The notes under the pieces: model-generated
Database searches by the model: none
What the model was told of the DNA's origin: nothing
Seen by the model: only the letters and a program-made list of their open reading frames with translations
Part shown: piece after piece, positions 11,581 through 22,904 of the stretch
Position numbering within the stretch: the stretch's first letter is position 1
Layout: each line of letters begins with the position of its first letter
Program-made: the position numbers and the translations under genes
DNA from: Adiantum capillus-veneris
Taxonomy: Eukaryota; Streptophyta; Polypodiopsida; Polypodiales; Pteridaceae
Direction of reading: 5' to 3'
Assembly (NCBI GenBank): GCA_014529385.2
Contig: CM043967.1
Coordinates: 82,344,278-82,408,277, forward strand
Length of the DNA: 64,000 nt

Positions 11581-13191
11581 TTTCATAATAATCAATATCT
11601 AATTCTCCTAAATGATTTTCTCATATTAAACTGATCATTTAATGTGGGAAAGTACCAGGGGAGAAAAAGCTAGAATATTGGTTAAGCTAGCAGACCGGCC
11701 TCAGTAGGGATCCAAAGGATGGAAAATAGGGATCTAAAGGAGGGGCCATCTACAAAAGAGCCATGTGCAACAATGGGCTAAAAAGACCCGAAGGTTCAGC
11801 CCATTAAATAAGACTTCCAAAATGCTAAGGTTCCAAAATTCAAAGGTTGTGTCCAAAGGTCAACCCTAGGGGAAATTGGATGCTTTGTGTGTACCAAAAA
11901 CAGTCTTTGCAATCCCTACATGGGAGGGGGCGAGCCCTTCTTCTAGGGGATGAGAGAGAAAGTCACACACACACACAGACACACACACACACACACACAG
12001 GCTCCCTTTACACAAAGGGAAGTAGGGACACATGTCAGCTCCCTAGCCCAGATGCCCACAAGGTGTGCCCAATTCCTATTGGATGGCCTTGGAGGTGGAC
12101 CAATGAAATTTAAGCTAGAGTAAATCTAGTTTAATTAATTTAAAAAAAACTTAATAAAAGAACCAATGAGAATTCAGTCTCCTAGATGACTATTGGGCAG
12201 TCTCCCAAGGGGTCCAATGAGCCTTCAGGAGCCCAATGGCTTGCCTGATTCCTATTGGCCAGGAGGCAAAGGGGTCCAATGAGAGTTTAATTGAATTATT
12301 AATTAGCCTAAAGCTCTCACAAAAGGGGAAAGGGGGACACATGTCAAAAGGCTATCACTTATGCTGCTTAATGGTGATAGGCTACCTCTGGGGAGGTCCA
12401 ATGGGATGAGAGCAAGAGCATTTAGCAAGAGGGCTCGCCCAAGAGAGAGGGTGGGCTGATTTTTGCAAGGCATTATCACACACAAACACACACAATCTCA
12501 TGCGTGAAGAAAGAGAAGACTATCTCTTCCCAAGCTTTAATGGAGAGCTCATCACCTACTCCAAGCTTGTGAGATAGAAGCCTACATCAACACACTCTTG
12601 GCATGTGGATGAAAATCCAACCAAGAGCCAAGCTTCAATGCAATCTCATCTCCTCTACGAATATAATTACTAAGCTAAGCTATGCTAATATGAGTGATTA
12701 TGTGAGGAGATGTACATCTTTCTCGTAAGATACTCCTTCTTCCTCTTAATCTACTCTCATACCCTACTAGCTCTCACCATCTCCGAAGGTGTGTGAGGTC
12801 TTGGGTCTGAGAATGGGGATAATTCAAGTTGTGTTTGCTAAGTGTTTTTCTTAGTGCATGAAGCTTTCATCTTCATTGCACTAGCTAGTCTTGAAGGAAC
12901 ACAAAGAATTGTATTGTACAATGTCTCTCTTGATGGGAGAAACCATAATACAAAGCCTTTTGGAGGGGGGACCGGCTCCATGAAAATCCGGTCCTCAACT
13001 GTTGTCATTAGCTTAATTTCTCTCTCTTTTGAAAGTATTTTCGATGCTATCTAACTAGGTGTTATGCTTTTTGTTGCTCTCTCCAACCAAGCACTCTTGT
13101 AATTCTCATTAGGAATCTATTCTAATGAAATTCCCACTATGTTCATCCTCATTTCCGCTACACACAAGTTATTAGGGCTTTAAATGTTACA
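11581..13191 (+). repeat. Element C 3' LTR
   Basis: This is the second copy of 4255-5859, 1611 bp, ending AAATGTTACA. The first bases are TTTCAT where the 5' LTR has TGTCAT, so the 5'-TG terminus is mutated here. The direct repeat AGTGT follows at 13192-13196. Confidence 0.94.
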
Positions 13192-13193
13192 AG

Positions 13194-13513
13194 TGTTAAC
13201 CCTCATGGACACCCTATTACGTTCGATGGACACATTTTATTTATTTGATTAAGTCATGGACGGGGCTTGTCGGTCCAATAGGTATGTAGGTAATCACCGA
13301 TGAGAAGTGCACCACTTATCTTATTTTTACAGTAGTTTTGCAACGACCGACCACTGTGGGCGTCCATGTGTGAATGGGTCAAACTTTTATAAAAAGTCCA
13401 TTTGAGCGAAGAATTCTCATTCTTTGAGGTGTAAGCTAAGAAGTACTATTGCTCCATCTCTTTCTCCTTGTCCTTCGTGTGCTCACGTGTGTACGTGTGT
13501 GTGTGTGTATGCT

Positions 13514-13547
<34 letters not shown>

Positions 13548-13562
13548 AGGGAGGGAGGCAGA

Positions 13563-13609
<47 letters not shown>

Positions 13610-13846
13610 ATTAAGAATTGTGGTGGAATCGGCGGTGGTGAGGCAGTTGAGCGTGGCATGAACAACGACTCCTTTTTCTTTGTAGCACGGGATCCTTCAA
13701 GACGGAAGCATTGAGCGGTGAGTGACACACCATTGTTTCTTTGAGCTTGTTATATGACTCTCTAGTTGTGTGCTTGCAGCCTTTCGAGGCTCAAACACAG
13801 TGTACAAGCAAGTTCTCAGCCTTCCAAACGTGCGGCAAAGTGCACA
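13194..13846 (+). repeat. Putative LTR of element D
   Basis: The stretch runs from TGTTAACCC to TGCACA and is followed at once by a primer-site-like sequence. It contains a TATA-like TTATAAAAAG near 13390 and a long GA tract. I found no second copy in the window, so the LTR call rests on its ends, the TATA-like element and the following primer site. Element C sits exactly at its first bases. Confidence 0.4.
13514..13607. repeat. GA microsatellite
   Basis: An almost pure GA tract with GGGA interruptions, preceded by a short GT run. The Ser/Leu-rich and Arg/Glu-rich ORFs across it are low-complexity artefacts. Confidence 0.95.
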
Positions 13847-13850
13847 TTTT

Positions 13851-13871
13851 TGGCACCCCTACCGGGGACTG
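13851..13871 (+). other. Primer-binding-site-like sequence of element D
   Basis: TGGCACCCCTACCGGGGACTG follows the putative LTR end after four T residues. It resembles the sites of element B (48068) and element G (near 43297, minus strand). Which tRNA it pairs with cannot be settled here. Confidence 0.5.
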
Positions 13872-14894
13872 CCTTGCACGAAGCTTGAGGAGCACTTGGT
13901 ACTACCTTAGGAAGCCTTCAATTCTGCCATTTTTGTGTTTTTGGTTGAGTTTTGGTAGATTTTCTAAGTGGCTGTAATGTGTAGGTTTGTTAGAATCTGT
14001 TAGTGTTAAAATTTGCAGGTTTTTGGTTAGGTTTGCTAAGATCTGTAATGTGCAAATGTTAGTAGATCTATTAGTTGGTGTAAATCTATAATTTTCTCTA
14101 TGAGTGAGCATTTTTGCTATGTTAGTTAGTGTAGATAGTGAGTAGTAGAGTGAAGGTTGACTGTTTGTGAGTGTGCAGTTATGTGTTAGACAATGTGTAA
14201 GTAGAGGTAAGTAGTATTAATTAACTGTGTTAGCTGTGTGTTAGCTGCAAGGAGGTTAGATAGAGTTACACAGAGCTACTGTGTGCGCACGTAAGCTCGG
14301 CGCCCACGTGCATCATTATTCACTGGATTTTTTTGGTGAAAAAAGTATTCTTTTAAAATATTTTTTTTACACAAAAGAGGAAAAAAACAGGACTGCCCCA
14401 AGCCCAAGCCCAAGCCTCAGTCTTATGATATACTAAGCCCAAGCCCAAGCCCAAGCCTCAGTCCTCAGTCTTATGATATACTATACATACCACTTTATAT
14501 ATAAAGACTAAACCTCAAGTGAAGGGAAGGCATGTGGGACAAGTTCCTCAAGTCCTCCACTATCCCCTTTACGCTCACCCTTTGGACTTACTAATTCTAG
14601 CACTCTCCCCACGTAGGAAAAGACTAGTTCTAGGATTTCGCGAGCCATACATAACCGAATCGAGGGCTGTAAAGCACGGCACGTCTCTCTAGCCAAGACG
14701 CTCTTTTTGAGCTATCACACGCTATATTCCGTGGCTTGGTTAAAAAAAAGGGACGAAAAATAACAAAAAAATTAGATTGGGCACACCTAAAAATTGGGTG
14801 AGCAATCTTCACGGGTACTCACCAACACTTCTAGAGTGTTGAGGTCACATGCACCTATGCTATGACCCTGTGGTGGAGGACGAGCACATAGAGA
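13872..14894. other. Element D leader, no gene seen
   Basis: AT-rich sequence without a credible ORF. It contains a direct duplication at 14399-14490 built of AGCCCA hexamers and CTCAGTCTTATGATATACTA, present twice. It probably belongs to the leader of element D. Confidence 0.5.
14399..14490. repeat. Short tandem duplication
   Basis: Two copies of about 45 bp. Each has two or three AAGCCC hexamers followed by CTCAGTCTTATGATATACTA; the second copy carries an extra CAGTCCT. Confidence 0.85.
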
Positions 14895-15802
14895 GTGTCT
14901 CTGTTTACGCGGGATCTAGGCCCTCAACGGGAACCCAAGGTAGTACCACTTAGGACCCACATATTGCGTCTAATGACTCTTTCTCTAACTACAATGTCAT
15001 GGAGGGTTACTCAATGCCTAATCCTGATAGCTCAAGCCAAGACATGCATGCCATGGTCCCACAGTCGTGGCCGAGCGTGCTTAGCCGCTTGAAGGAAACT
15101 TTTAGTAGAGCCACTGACTCCGAAGATGGAGCTAACGATGTAAATGAGGGGGGTGGGGATGTAATTCACCATTCATGACCAACTAGACCTCATGCTCCTG
15201 GAGAGTGTACAGGTAAATACTTCAATCACTACACCCCCTTACTCTTCAAAGATATTTTCCTCCGAGGTTATATTACCTGATGGTAGAAGCCTTGTCGAAG
15301 TGCAAGAGGCTGAGCGGTATATGATTGCGGCTAGGGAAAAGGAAATCAAGAGATTACATAGGACAGAGCAACGAATAGTTTTAAAAGCGAAAGCCCTTAT
15401 ATCAACACCCATGCTAGGCGAGCAATCAAGTGCTCCTCAATTAGCCACATTGCATCTAGTTCAAAGGACACCCCTAGCACCTCAATCCTAGATAAAGTGT
15501 TCCTAAATGAGAATTGGGAGTACGAACTACAAATGGAAACTCTAACCGACCTCTACACAGGTCACACCTATCATGTGGGTTGGTTAGATTTCCTACAATC
15601 AACATCGGGTGCTACTAGCGTAGAGCAGCAACAACAAAGAGGTTGGGATGTCATTCATAGGGTTATTGAGTTGGAGAGGCAGAACAAAAGGATCCACATG
15701 CTTTCAACGGGTCTCATGAGATTCTTGGATCCATGGAAGGCTAGGCAACCAACCTTATCGCAAATGAAGACTCCCTCGGTAAGTCCGATGGATCCTCCCT
15801 AA
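14895..15802 (+). pseudogene. Element D degenerate ORF series
   Basis: Three short plus-strand ORFs follow one another: 14895-15092, 15192-15491 and 15497-15802. The second has a charged helical segment (VEVQEAERYMIAAREKEIKR) and the third a possible coiled coil (RGWDVIHRVIELERQNKRIH). They follow the putative primer site of element D as a gag region would. I recognise no capsid, CCHC or pol motif, so this is probably a worn gag-like or non-autonomous coding region. Confidence 0.35.
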
Positions 15803-16764
15803 GTTGTTTCTCAAGGGGTCTCTGTACAATCTATCTTTGCTCATCGCAAACAAAAACACAGTCCAAACTTCCTTGCTTGCTCTAAAAAGTCCGGAACATA
15901 TTGCCAATGAAGGGGTTGGCTTCTATTCTGATTCTGATTTGCACTATTCTGTCTCGAATTTTGATTGCGATTAATATTTTGATTGTGGTTATTTGCAGGA
16001 TTTGGATTTGAACTCTGAATTCGGTTGACATTCTAATTTTGATTATAATTTAAAAGTTTGATAGGAAATCTTCTCTAATTATTTGGAAAATTCCTTCGAT
16101 TGGAATCAGTATTTACCTGAGGTGTTGATTGAAAAGATCCACTCTATGGTCTATGACCACTAGATATAATTCTCCTCTACACGTTGTTATGAGCTTCATA
16201 CTCTACCTTCTTCTCGTAGTTATCATCCTTCGTGATTGCATTCAAGAAATCAATAGCTATTTCACCCTTTACCTGATAATACAAATCTTTACGTAGTACT
16301 TCAATAAACTTGTTTGTAAGAGCCTCTTTGTGGGACGGGTGTCTAACCTCACTCCTATCTTATTACAGACGTAGAGAGAATGACAAATATAAATTGTCAA
16401 TCCATGGGACGAAGCTGACTCGACTAATGCATAGAGGCTACAAGAGGTTGTCCATCTCTTGGAAAACAAAAAACAACTTGCATCTAACTCAAGCTACACT
16501 CAAATGGCACAAATCACCAAAAGCTAATTGCTCATCGGCAAACAAATCACATCCGTTACAGCATTAAACGACATCCAAACATTATGAAACTTCTAGGACA
16601 TGTTTATAAGACCTAAGCACACATGCTTATGGTCTAGAACCTTACTTTAGATCAAGTGCAAAAATCACGATTATTAACAGCAGTGAGTTTTTGACCTAGT
16701 AGTTTTCGACCCAGAATGCATCTAAGTGATTAGCAATGATGCCCCAATACCCCGCCTATACTTA
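15803..16764. other. No identifiable gene
   Basis: This segment lies between the degenerate D ORFs and the LTR of element E. The short ORFs here (16269-16469 minus, 16310-16567 plus) have no recognisable motif. Near 15930-16040 there is a GATT-rich low-complexity run. Confidence 0.5.
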
Positions 16765-17227
16765 TGTTACGATTTTGAAGCTTAAATGAACTTATGATGA
16801 AATTAGGTTGCGGCCCGCAGGTTGGTAGCTAAAAGCTACATGGATCACCATGAAATGCTTACGTCAATGCGTAGAGCTCTTATTTGCGGTTGCAACGCAA
16901 CAAATGCAACTGCAATGTGACAACCGAGGAGGAAGTAAGAAGCGCGAGAAGGAGAGAAGTGAGCACCGTTAGCTCACGCTTTGTTTTATCACCCCTTACA
17001 AAAATTGGCTTTTATACCTTAGCCAAGGTTTTTGGTGCTCAAAACTAATAATCTGGGAGTTTTAACTAAAGATAGGTTGATACAATCTGGAAGCTTGTAG
17101 TCCCGGCTCGTCAATTACAAAGTTTATCTGGAAAGTAGGAGTTAAAATATTCCCAATTCATCAAAATAATAAATGTTTTTAAATGAAAGCTCCGAAAAAT
17201 GATATCTGAGTTAGTTGTGCTGCTAAC
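16765..17227 (-). repeat. Element E LTR (probably the 3' LTR)
   Basis: On the minus strand this 463-bp unit starts TGTTAGCAGC and ends AAATCGTAACA, giving 5-bp inverted ends TGTTA/TAACA. A TATA-like GGTATAAAAG lies near 17020. A purine-rich tract (GAGGAGGGGGAGAA, read on the minus strand at 17228-17241) abuts its start, as a polypurine tract does before a 3' LTR. No second copy is visible, so the 5' LTR is missing or lies outside recognisable sequence. Confidence 0.65.
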
Positions 17228-17465
17228 ATTCTCCCCCTCCTCGCATGTGTCGTCCCTTGACACCGCTTCATGGGTTGAACTATTCTTCAGGTTGATGGTT
17301 AGCAAGGCGATCTTTAAGTGCGTGTAAGGATTTCTCATATGTCAGTCTTCTCTCTTTGTTAGGAAACTGCAGGAACTGCCTGGTGACTCTGTTTTTAAGC
17401 TCAATGTCCGAATAGCCAAAAAATTTGGATGCTAGATTGCTTATCATTGGGCCAAATATCTTTGT

Positions 17466-18895
17466 TCAACAAGTGAAGAACCCTATATAAAATGCTTCCT
17501 CAAACGCCAACATATTGCTAGATGACAAGAACATGCATCGGGCGTAGAAGCCATAAAGGACTTCTTCAGAAGGCTGGCCGCCACTTAAGTCATAGCAGAG
17601 GCCCTTATTTCCTTGAAGGAATGACATCCATGGTGCCCATGCTTGCTCTGGATCCTGAAAAGCTTCAATACATGTGAGCACCATTTGGCAGATCTTAATT
17701 ATATAGCATGGCACACGAGAGATCCGGAAGACTTTGGAAGAAATTCATGCCGCTCGTTAGGGTTTTCACCATGTATTCCTCTATTGTCAGTCCCTGCTCT
17801 GGAGCTGGCAGTTGTGGATAGTTCAGCCATGTAGACCGCTTCTTACTTAGTGCTTCATATGCTTGCCATGTCTTTACCCGTGGTACATGCATGACAAAAG
17901 GTTGGGTCTTTCTGAAGTGTGGCAGGTGCTCTTCTGAACATAATCAAATATCGTGGATTCTTGTTCAACCAACTCTTTCTTCACTTGAAGTGGACATCCT
18001 TTGCGTCTTCTCCCTGTATATCTTTGTATAATATTTCCTTGACCTATAGTAGCGCTACCTTGATCAAGGGATATGGAAATGATTGTTGATGTCATTAAGC
18101 ATTGATTTGGTTGGGAGTGAGTTGAGTGACATTAACTAAGTGGAGCTTTGCATCCCATCCCATTGTAGCTTTGCATTCAACATCTGTCTCATGGGAAACC
18201 TGCTCCTTGAGTGTGTCTTCCTCAGGTTTAGAAAGCTGGACCATGGGCACTTGCTCAACATCTGTGAGTGGTACTTGAAACTCTTCTTCTTGTAGCCCTT
18301 CTGCTGGCTGTGTTTCCATCTCAGCAAAAGAGACTGCGGGAATTTTGATAGTTGGTTTCTCAGAGGTACCTGCTTCTTCTTGTGTCTTTGGTTGTCCTTC
18401 TCTTAACAACTGATTCACTTTTTTTAGCTCAGCTATCTCCTTGAGCAGTTTTTCTTCTTGTTGTACCCGCATTAGTGAAAGGTCTCTTCTCTGTGATTGC
18501 TCTAGCTTTAGCTCCAACTTGAGATCCTTATTCCTCTTTCCAAAAGCCTTATAGACTTCATGTATTCCTTTGATCGAGGCGACAATAGGATTTTCTCTGA
18601 TCTGTCTTAAAAATTATGCTTGATCATTGATCCTTTGCTCTGCATATTGTAGAGAGGCATTTGCTATGTCGTGCTGCACTTAGATCTTTTGTACTAACAG
18701 AGTTGTGGTTAGGAGTTCATTAGTTACCTCTGTTAGCTGTTGGTCTTTGGTCTTGCATGCATCTGATAACTTGGTGACAATTTCTCCCAGCTCCATTAAG
18801 AAGGGAATGGGGTATAGGAGGGCCTCTTTATTTGGGAGTTTAAGGAAATGCTTAAAGCTTAAGTCAAGTTTGAACAAGCCTAAAAGAGAGGGCAA
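17466..18895 (-). pseudogene. Element E internal ORF of unknown function
   Basis: A broken coding region on the minus strand made of pieces at 18680-18895, 18095-18517, 17874-18095, 17695-17892 and 17466-17714. They read in sequence but in changing frames. The 18095-18517 piece has a coiled coil (EEKLLKEIAELKKVNQLLRE) followed by an acidic Pro/Glu-rich region. The last pieces contain a Trp/Cys-rich region (QAWAPWMSFLQG, EEVLYGFYARCMFLS). It sits directly upstream of the purine tract and LTR of element E, so it is probably that element's only gene. I see no capsid, CCHC, RT or integrase motif. It may be a captured host sequence or a very divergent gag. Confidence 0.45.
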
Positions 18896-19030
18896 AAAGG
18901 CTTATGCTGAGATTTTTAGAAATACCATTTGTATATTTTGTATTTTGAAACTACGCTACTTTAACACAAAAGAGAGGTGGGTAACTGAATTTTAAAATGT
19001 CTTTTCCCATCTCTCTCCTCTCTCTCTAAT

Positions 19031-19037
19031 GTATAAA
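19031..19037 (+). promoter_or_regulatory. TATA box upstream of the transposase/H3 unit
   Basis: AATGTATAAAACACT gives a plant-like TATA element, followed by CT-rich leader sequence typical of plant 5' UTRs. The first in-frame ATG of the downstream unit is at 19603, so the implied leader is about 540 nt. Confidence 0.45.
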
Positions 19038-19247
19038 ACACTCTCTCTCACTTAGTTCTCATTAAACGAAGAACTTTTCAGGCCCCTACGCAAAAAGCAG
19101 ATTTTGCATATTCTCTCTCTAAAACGTGAGCCAACTCTTTCTCTTTCCCCCCCTTTTCTCTCTTGTCACTTCCACCTCCCAATCATGAAGAGGACATTCT
19201 ATGCTGCCTACATCTGATAGAAAGTGCATATCCTCCAAGACTGTAGA

Positions 19248-19249
<2 letters not shown>

Positions 19250-19302
<53 letters not shown>

Positions 19303-19335
19303 ACTCCATCCTCTCTCTCTCTCTCTCACGCTCTC
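19250..19335. repeat. CT microsatellite
   Basis: A nearly pure CT tract in the leader of the plus-strand unit; the ORFs 19119-19304 and 19201-19533 that cross it are artefacts. Confidence 0.95.
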
Positions 19336-19602
19336 TCTCCTCCCATTCTAGCTTCAGGTGAGAGCAATGGAGAACTCCATTACCTCTATGTGCAGCTGCA
19401 TTTCTCTCATAAATCCCTCATGATCAATATTTTGAGTTCAAAAGACATTGAGCTACACTCCCTCTCTTTCTTCCCTCCACAACATAATCCTTCTCTACTA
19501 TGTCTGAGTACCTTCCACTTTTTCCCTCCATAACAAGATTTTCTGCTTGCAGTAGTCACCATTATAAATTCTCTCACTATTTTTCTTGATTAGCTAACAA
19601 AC

Positions 19603-22218
19603 ATGTCACTCAATCTCCCTCCACTGCAAGACATTACTAACATGCCAAAAAGATATTGATTAAACGTTGATTTGGAGCAGGAGTATGCTACTGTGCAACT
19701 TGGCACATCGAATCCTGATGCTGCAGATCAGCTACGAAGCATTGAGTGCAAGGAAATCAACTTATGGGTTGATGGCCACATTTATCCAGGTGATCCAATG
19801 ACTAATGCAGCACTACCCTTTCGTAATGTCATTGAGCTTATGTGTTTTATTGGAGATGGAAGAGGCGGACTGTTTGGCTACTGGTGGAGATTGTATTTAG
19901 CTTTTTTCAATGAAAGAGAAGCAAGTAAGCATCTCTTGGCTGCCTATTCATCACTACAAGAGAAGTCTGCAAAAGATCTACAGCAAGTTAGAGAGGAAGC
20001 CAACAAGAAGATGAAGCAACTGAACGATGAGATGGCGAATCTCAATGAAAAAGTACAGCAACAAAAAAAAGAGCAGGAGCGTCGACTAGACAATTATGTT
20101 CAACTACAACACACTTCACGCAATATGCGTCATCGAATCGATCATTTCACACACATTCCCCTCGGCTACCACATTCACAAGTGCAAGAGACAAGCGATGT
20201 CCTTGCTATCCTCAAGTGGTGGAGCTCGAAAGAAACGTGTCTGTCAAACTCGGTAAGAATACTAATGGACGATTCTTATTTACTATATGTTCTGTAGGTT
20301 TGTGTAATGGTAATTCAATATGCAGAAACTTGGCTCGAATGATGATGGTAATTGATCCCGATCCTCAAACAACCGGACGTGCTCTACTGCAGCATATCAA
20401 CAAGCCAAAGGAGTTGGTTAAGCTACTAGATGATCCATCCAATGCTGCCACTACTAATGTTTTGCGGAAAAAGTATTTGAGTGAGCTAAAGGACATTATG
20501 TCGCCTCAAGAGATGATGGAGATGTGTGATAGCGTAGGAAAACGTTTCAAGGCCTATTAAGCTTTGTATAAAAGTGTCACACTCGGTCATCGGACAGAAG
20601 GTTTGTTTCGGTTTTTGCCAACGCCTGATAGTGTCAATGTTGCAAAAAAATGCACCAATAATGGTGTTTCAAGCTTGTTGGGTGGATTTCAGTATGTGAA
20701 GGATGACATGGCATTAGATGACAACAAAGTATTATGCTACAATGAGTTCAACAATGTGTATGTTGACTTGTTGAAGCTCAAAGAGTCAATGATAAGATTT
20801 TATGGGTTGACACAAGAAGAGTGTGATGGGAAAGTGATATTTGTTTTGAAACTTGATGAGTGCCAAGTTGTTAAAGGTCAATGGCTCGAACGGGTAAGTG
20901 TTACGTTGATGAGCAGGGCCTTGGTGGGTGTTGATGTGGAGCTAAATGACAATGAGAAGGGAAACACTTGTTTAGGTGTTCAGTCAGAGAAAAGTATTTG
21001 GTGGCTGGCATCTTTTCATCTCCCACATGAGACACATGAGACTCTCAAATGTTATTTCAATCACACAGCAATCATTGATGTCATTCGACAACAGCAAGAA
21101 GGACAGAGATTGCATGTTTCAGGTTTGGGAACTTTCCAAGTTGAGTGGCATTTTGGCAGGAGACTTGAAAACACTCAAGTGTATGTTAGGGTGCAAGAAA
21201 GGTGCAATGACCTCTTTCCATGCCTTTATTGCTGCCACAATAAAGTCTCAATGGAAACTGATGGCAAGGGTACTGCAAAGGCTAGCAAGTTGAAAGGTGG
21301 TAAGGGTAAGGGAGACAAAGTTACAGTCAACTCTACAAAAGGTGTACCCACTACACAAGCAGTGGGTAAAGCACTACCACAACGGTTTCAAGATATCCTC
21401 AGCTGTGACCAGCAAGTACCTCCTAATCGAAACATGGATGATCCAAATTGGGATCCTATTCTTTCAATACCACTGATAAATGTGCATGTGTGCACCCTTC
21501 ATGCCCGTCTACGAATTCTTGACAAGTTTCTTATGCTCCATATTAATTACGCTTGGAATATGGAGCCTGCAAAAAGAAGAGAAGAGTGTATACGATAACT
21601 AGAATACATTCTATCAAGTGTTGGTCTACATGGGGGTGCAGTTGAGCTATCAAAAGACAAGAAGGCATCTAGAAGTACACAAGATCGCCCTAATAAAGTT
21701 TGTATGGGTGGTAGTAAAGCTAGACATTTTCTTTCAAACTATTCAGACTCCCAAAGTCCCAATGAGTTTTAGTTGTGGAAAAAGGTGTGTGACATTACCA
21801 CCTACAAAGGTGATGAAGCAGCCCTAGGAGTTAAGCGTGCTCGTGTCTTCGCAAAAAGGCAAAGCTAACCGATGATAAGATATCCACCCTTAAGTTTGTA
21901 ATCAATAGTTTTACAGCACAAATGGTGGATGCTTGGGGAAAGACACACATAACACATTACATGGTGTGTTGCATAGTTGATATCTTCAATCAAAGTACAT
22001 CTATATGCGAAACTAAAGTTTTTTTTCAGCACACTCTTTTTACACATAGTGCTTTTTTCCTCGACACTTATGGTTCATTAGGCATTTGGAGCACCAAGGG
22101 ATGGAGCGCTCACACTATCAAACAAAAGCAGTGTATTTTAAAAATACATGACATGGAGGTGGAAGAAAAAACAGCAATGCCCTTCACGAGATTTTCAATT
22201 GGTTCTCCAGATTTTTAG
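19603..22218 (+). pseudogene. Coiled-coil/transposase-like protein, broken
   Basis: The frame starts at ATG 19603 (MSLNLPPLQD), meets TGA at 19657, then runs open to 20252. It includes a long coiled coil (about 19980-20090, KQLNDEMANLNEKVQQQKKE). A GT-AG intron at 20253-20325, with a TACTAAT branch-like motif, joins the two frames exactly. The second block (to 21598, TAA at 20558) carries VLKLDECQVVKGQ, WWLASFHLPHETHETL, DLKTLKCMLGCKKGA (only after a frameshift near 21160), CLYCC and HARLRILDKFLMLH. A later frame gives ILSSVGLHGGAVELSKD and YGSLGIWSTKGW. The order of an acidic/glycine strand, a GDxK block, a C-x2-C pair and a His-rich helix recalls unclassified eukaryotic DDE-transposase-like families. 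That match is from memory and uncertain. The unit runs into the coiled-coil and H3-like region downstream. Confidence 0.5.
20253..20325 (+). other. Predicted 73-nt intron
   Basis: GTAAGAATACTAATGG at the 5' side gives a good donor and a perfect TACTAAT branch-like motif; the 3' end is ATATGCAG. Removing it turns CG|A into Arg and joins frame VCQTR to NLARMMMVIDPD without a stop. The alternative acceptor at 20296 leads to an early stop. Confidence 0.65.
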
Positions 22219-22310
22219 CAGGGAGAGAGAGAGAAAAAAGATAAGAGAAAAAAGAAGTTTAAAATGTAGAATAGAAAAAGTGGTTAGCTTGAGGCGATCA
22301 CAATCGTATC

Positions 22311-22904
22311 ATGCTTCGAGTGCAAAAAATCGATTCCGACGTTGGTTGGAGACAAGGCGGCGTGATGGCAGGCGTTGGGTGGAAATTTGCAGCTCATGAA
22401 AGACAAACACAGGAAACAGGACTTGGAGCTCATGCAACGGCAACAATTGAAGATCAAGCAACGGCAGCAACTGGAGATCAAGCAACGGCAACACCTGAAG
22501 CTCAAGCAGATGCAACTACACTGCGGAAATTCCCTCCAGGAATCAAACAAATGGTGATCAAGGTAATACCCAGTGATCCTGTTTCAATAGCACGAGATGC
22601 CAAGAGGAGGAAGAGAATGAGAGAGTTAGAAAAGAAAGAGGCAGCAGATAGAAAAGCACAGAAATTGCATGATGAACAGACAAGTCAGAGAGAGAAACAA
22701 GAATGGCAGAGAGTCGAGGCTGAGAGATCCCACTTGGCTAATTTACAAGCAAGAGCAGAGGCTGAGAAGAGAGCAGAAGAGGACAGGGCTCAGGCTGCCC
22801 AATAAGCAAAGGTTGGGAGCTCCAGATCAGCAAAAATTCCTCAGAGAGCAAGCAAAAAAGAAAAAGGCAGCAAGCCCAAGAAGAGAGGAGGAAGAAGTAT
22901 AAAA
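22311..22904 (+). pseudogene. Charged coiled-coil region before the H3-like domain
   Basis: The plus frame 22311-22805 reads a short Ala/Thr/Gln-rich repeat (three 27-bp units at about 22438-22515). A basic segment (RDAKRRKRMRELEKKEAAD) and a long heptad-like coiled coil (SHLANLQARAEAEKRAEEDR) follow. It ends at TAA 22803, but a neighbouring frame continues Lys/Arg/Glu-rich text (KRQQAQEERRKKYKN) straight into the H3-like tail. A short frameshift or an unseen intron probably joins them. Alone it has no recognisable enzyme motif. Its position suggests it is the linker of a transposase-like/H3 fusion or the N-tail of a large H3-like protein. Confidence 0.5.

Larger units (their letters stand above)
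4255..13191 (+). mobile_element. Element C: complete Ty3 chromodomain retrotransposon
   Basis: This is an 8.9-kb element with two LTRs (4255-5859 and 11581-13191), a tRNA-iMet primer site, and one gag-pol frame. A perfect 5-bp target duplication AGTGT lies at 4250-4254 and 13192-13196. Domain order is gag, CCHC knuckle, protease, reverse transcriptase, RNase H, integrase, chromodomain-like tail, as in plant chromoviruses. All coding blocks from 6277 to 11223 share one frame, broken by four in-frame stops (7528, 9079, 9583, 9652). It is therefore a defective copy in which the reading frame has been kept. The LTRs differ by only a few percent by eye. Confidence 0.95.

Noticed and set aside
13424-13728. 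ORFs across the GA tract on both strands
   Set aside because: Translations are Arg/Glu or Ser/Leu repeats caused by the microsatellite.
19201-19533. 110-codon plus ORF as the start of the transposase/H3 gene
   Set aside because: It is dominated by the CT microsatellite and is out of frame with the downstream coding text; ATG 19603 is in frame.
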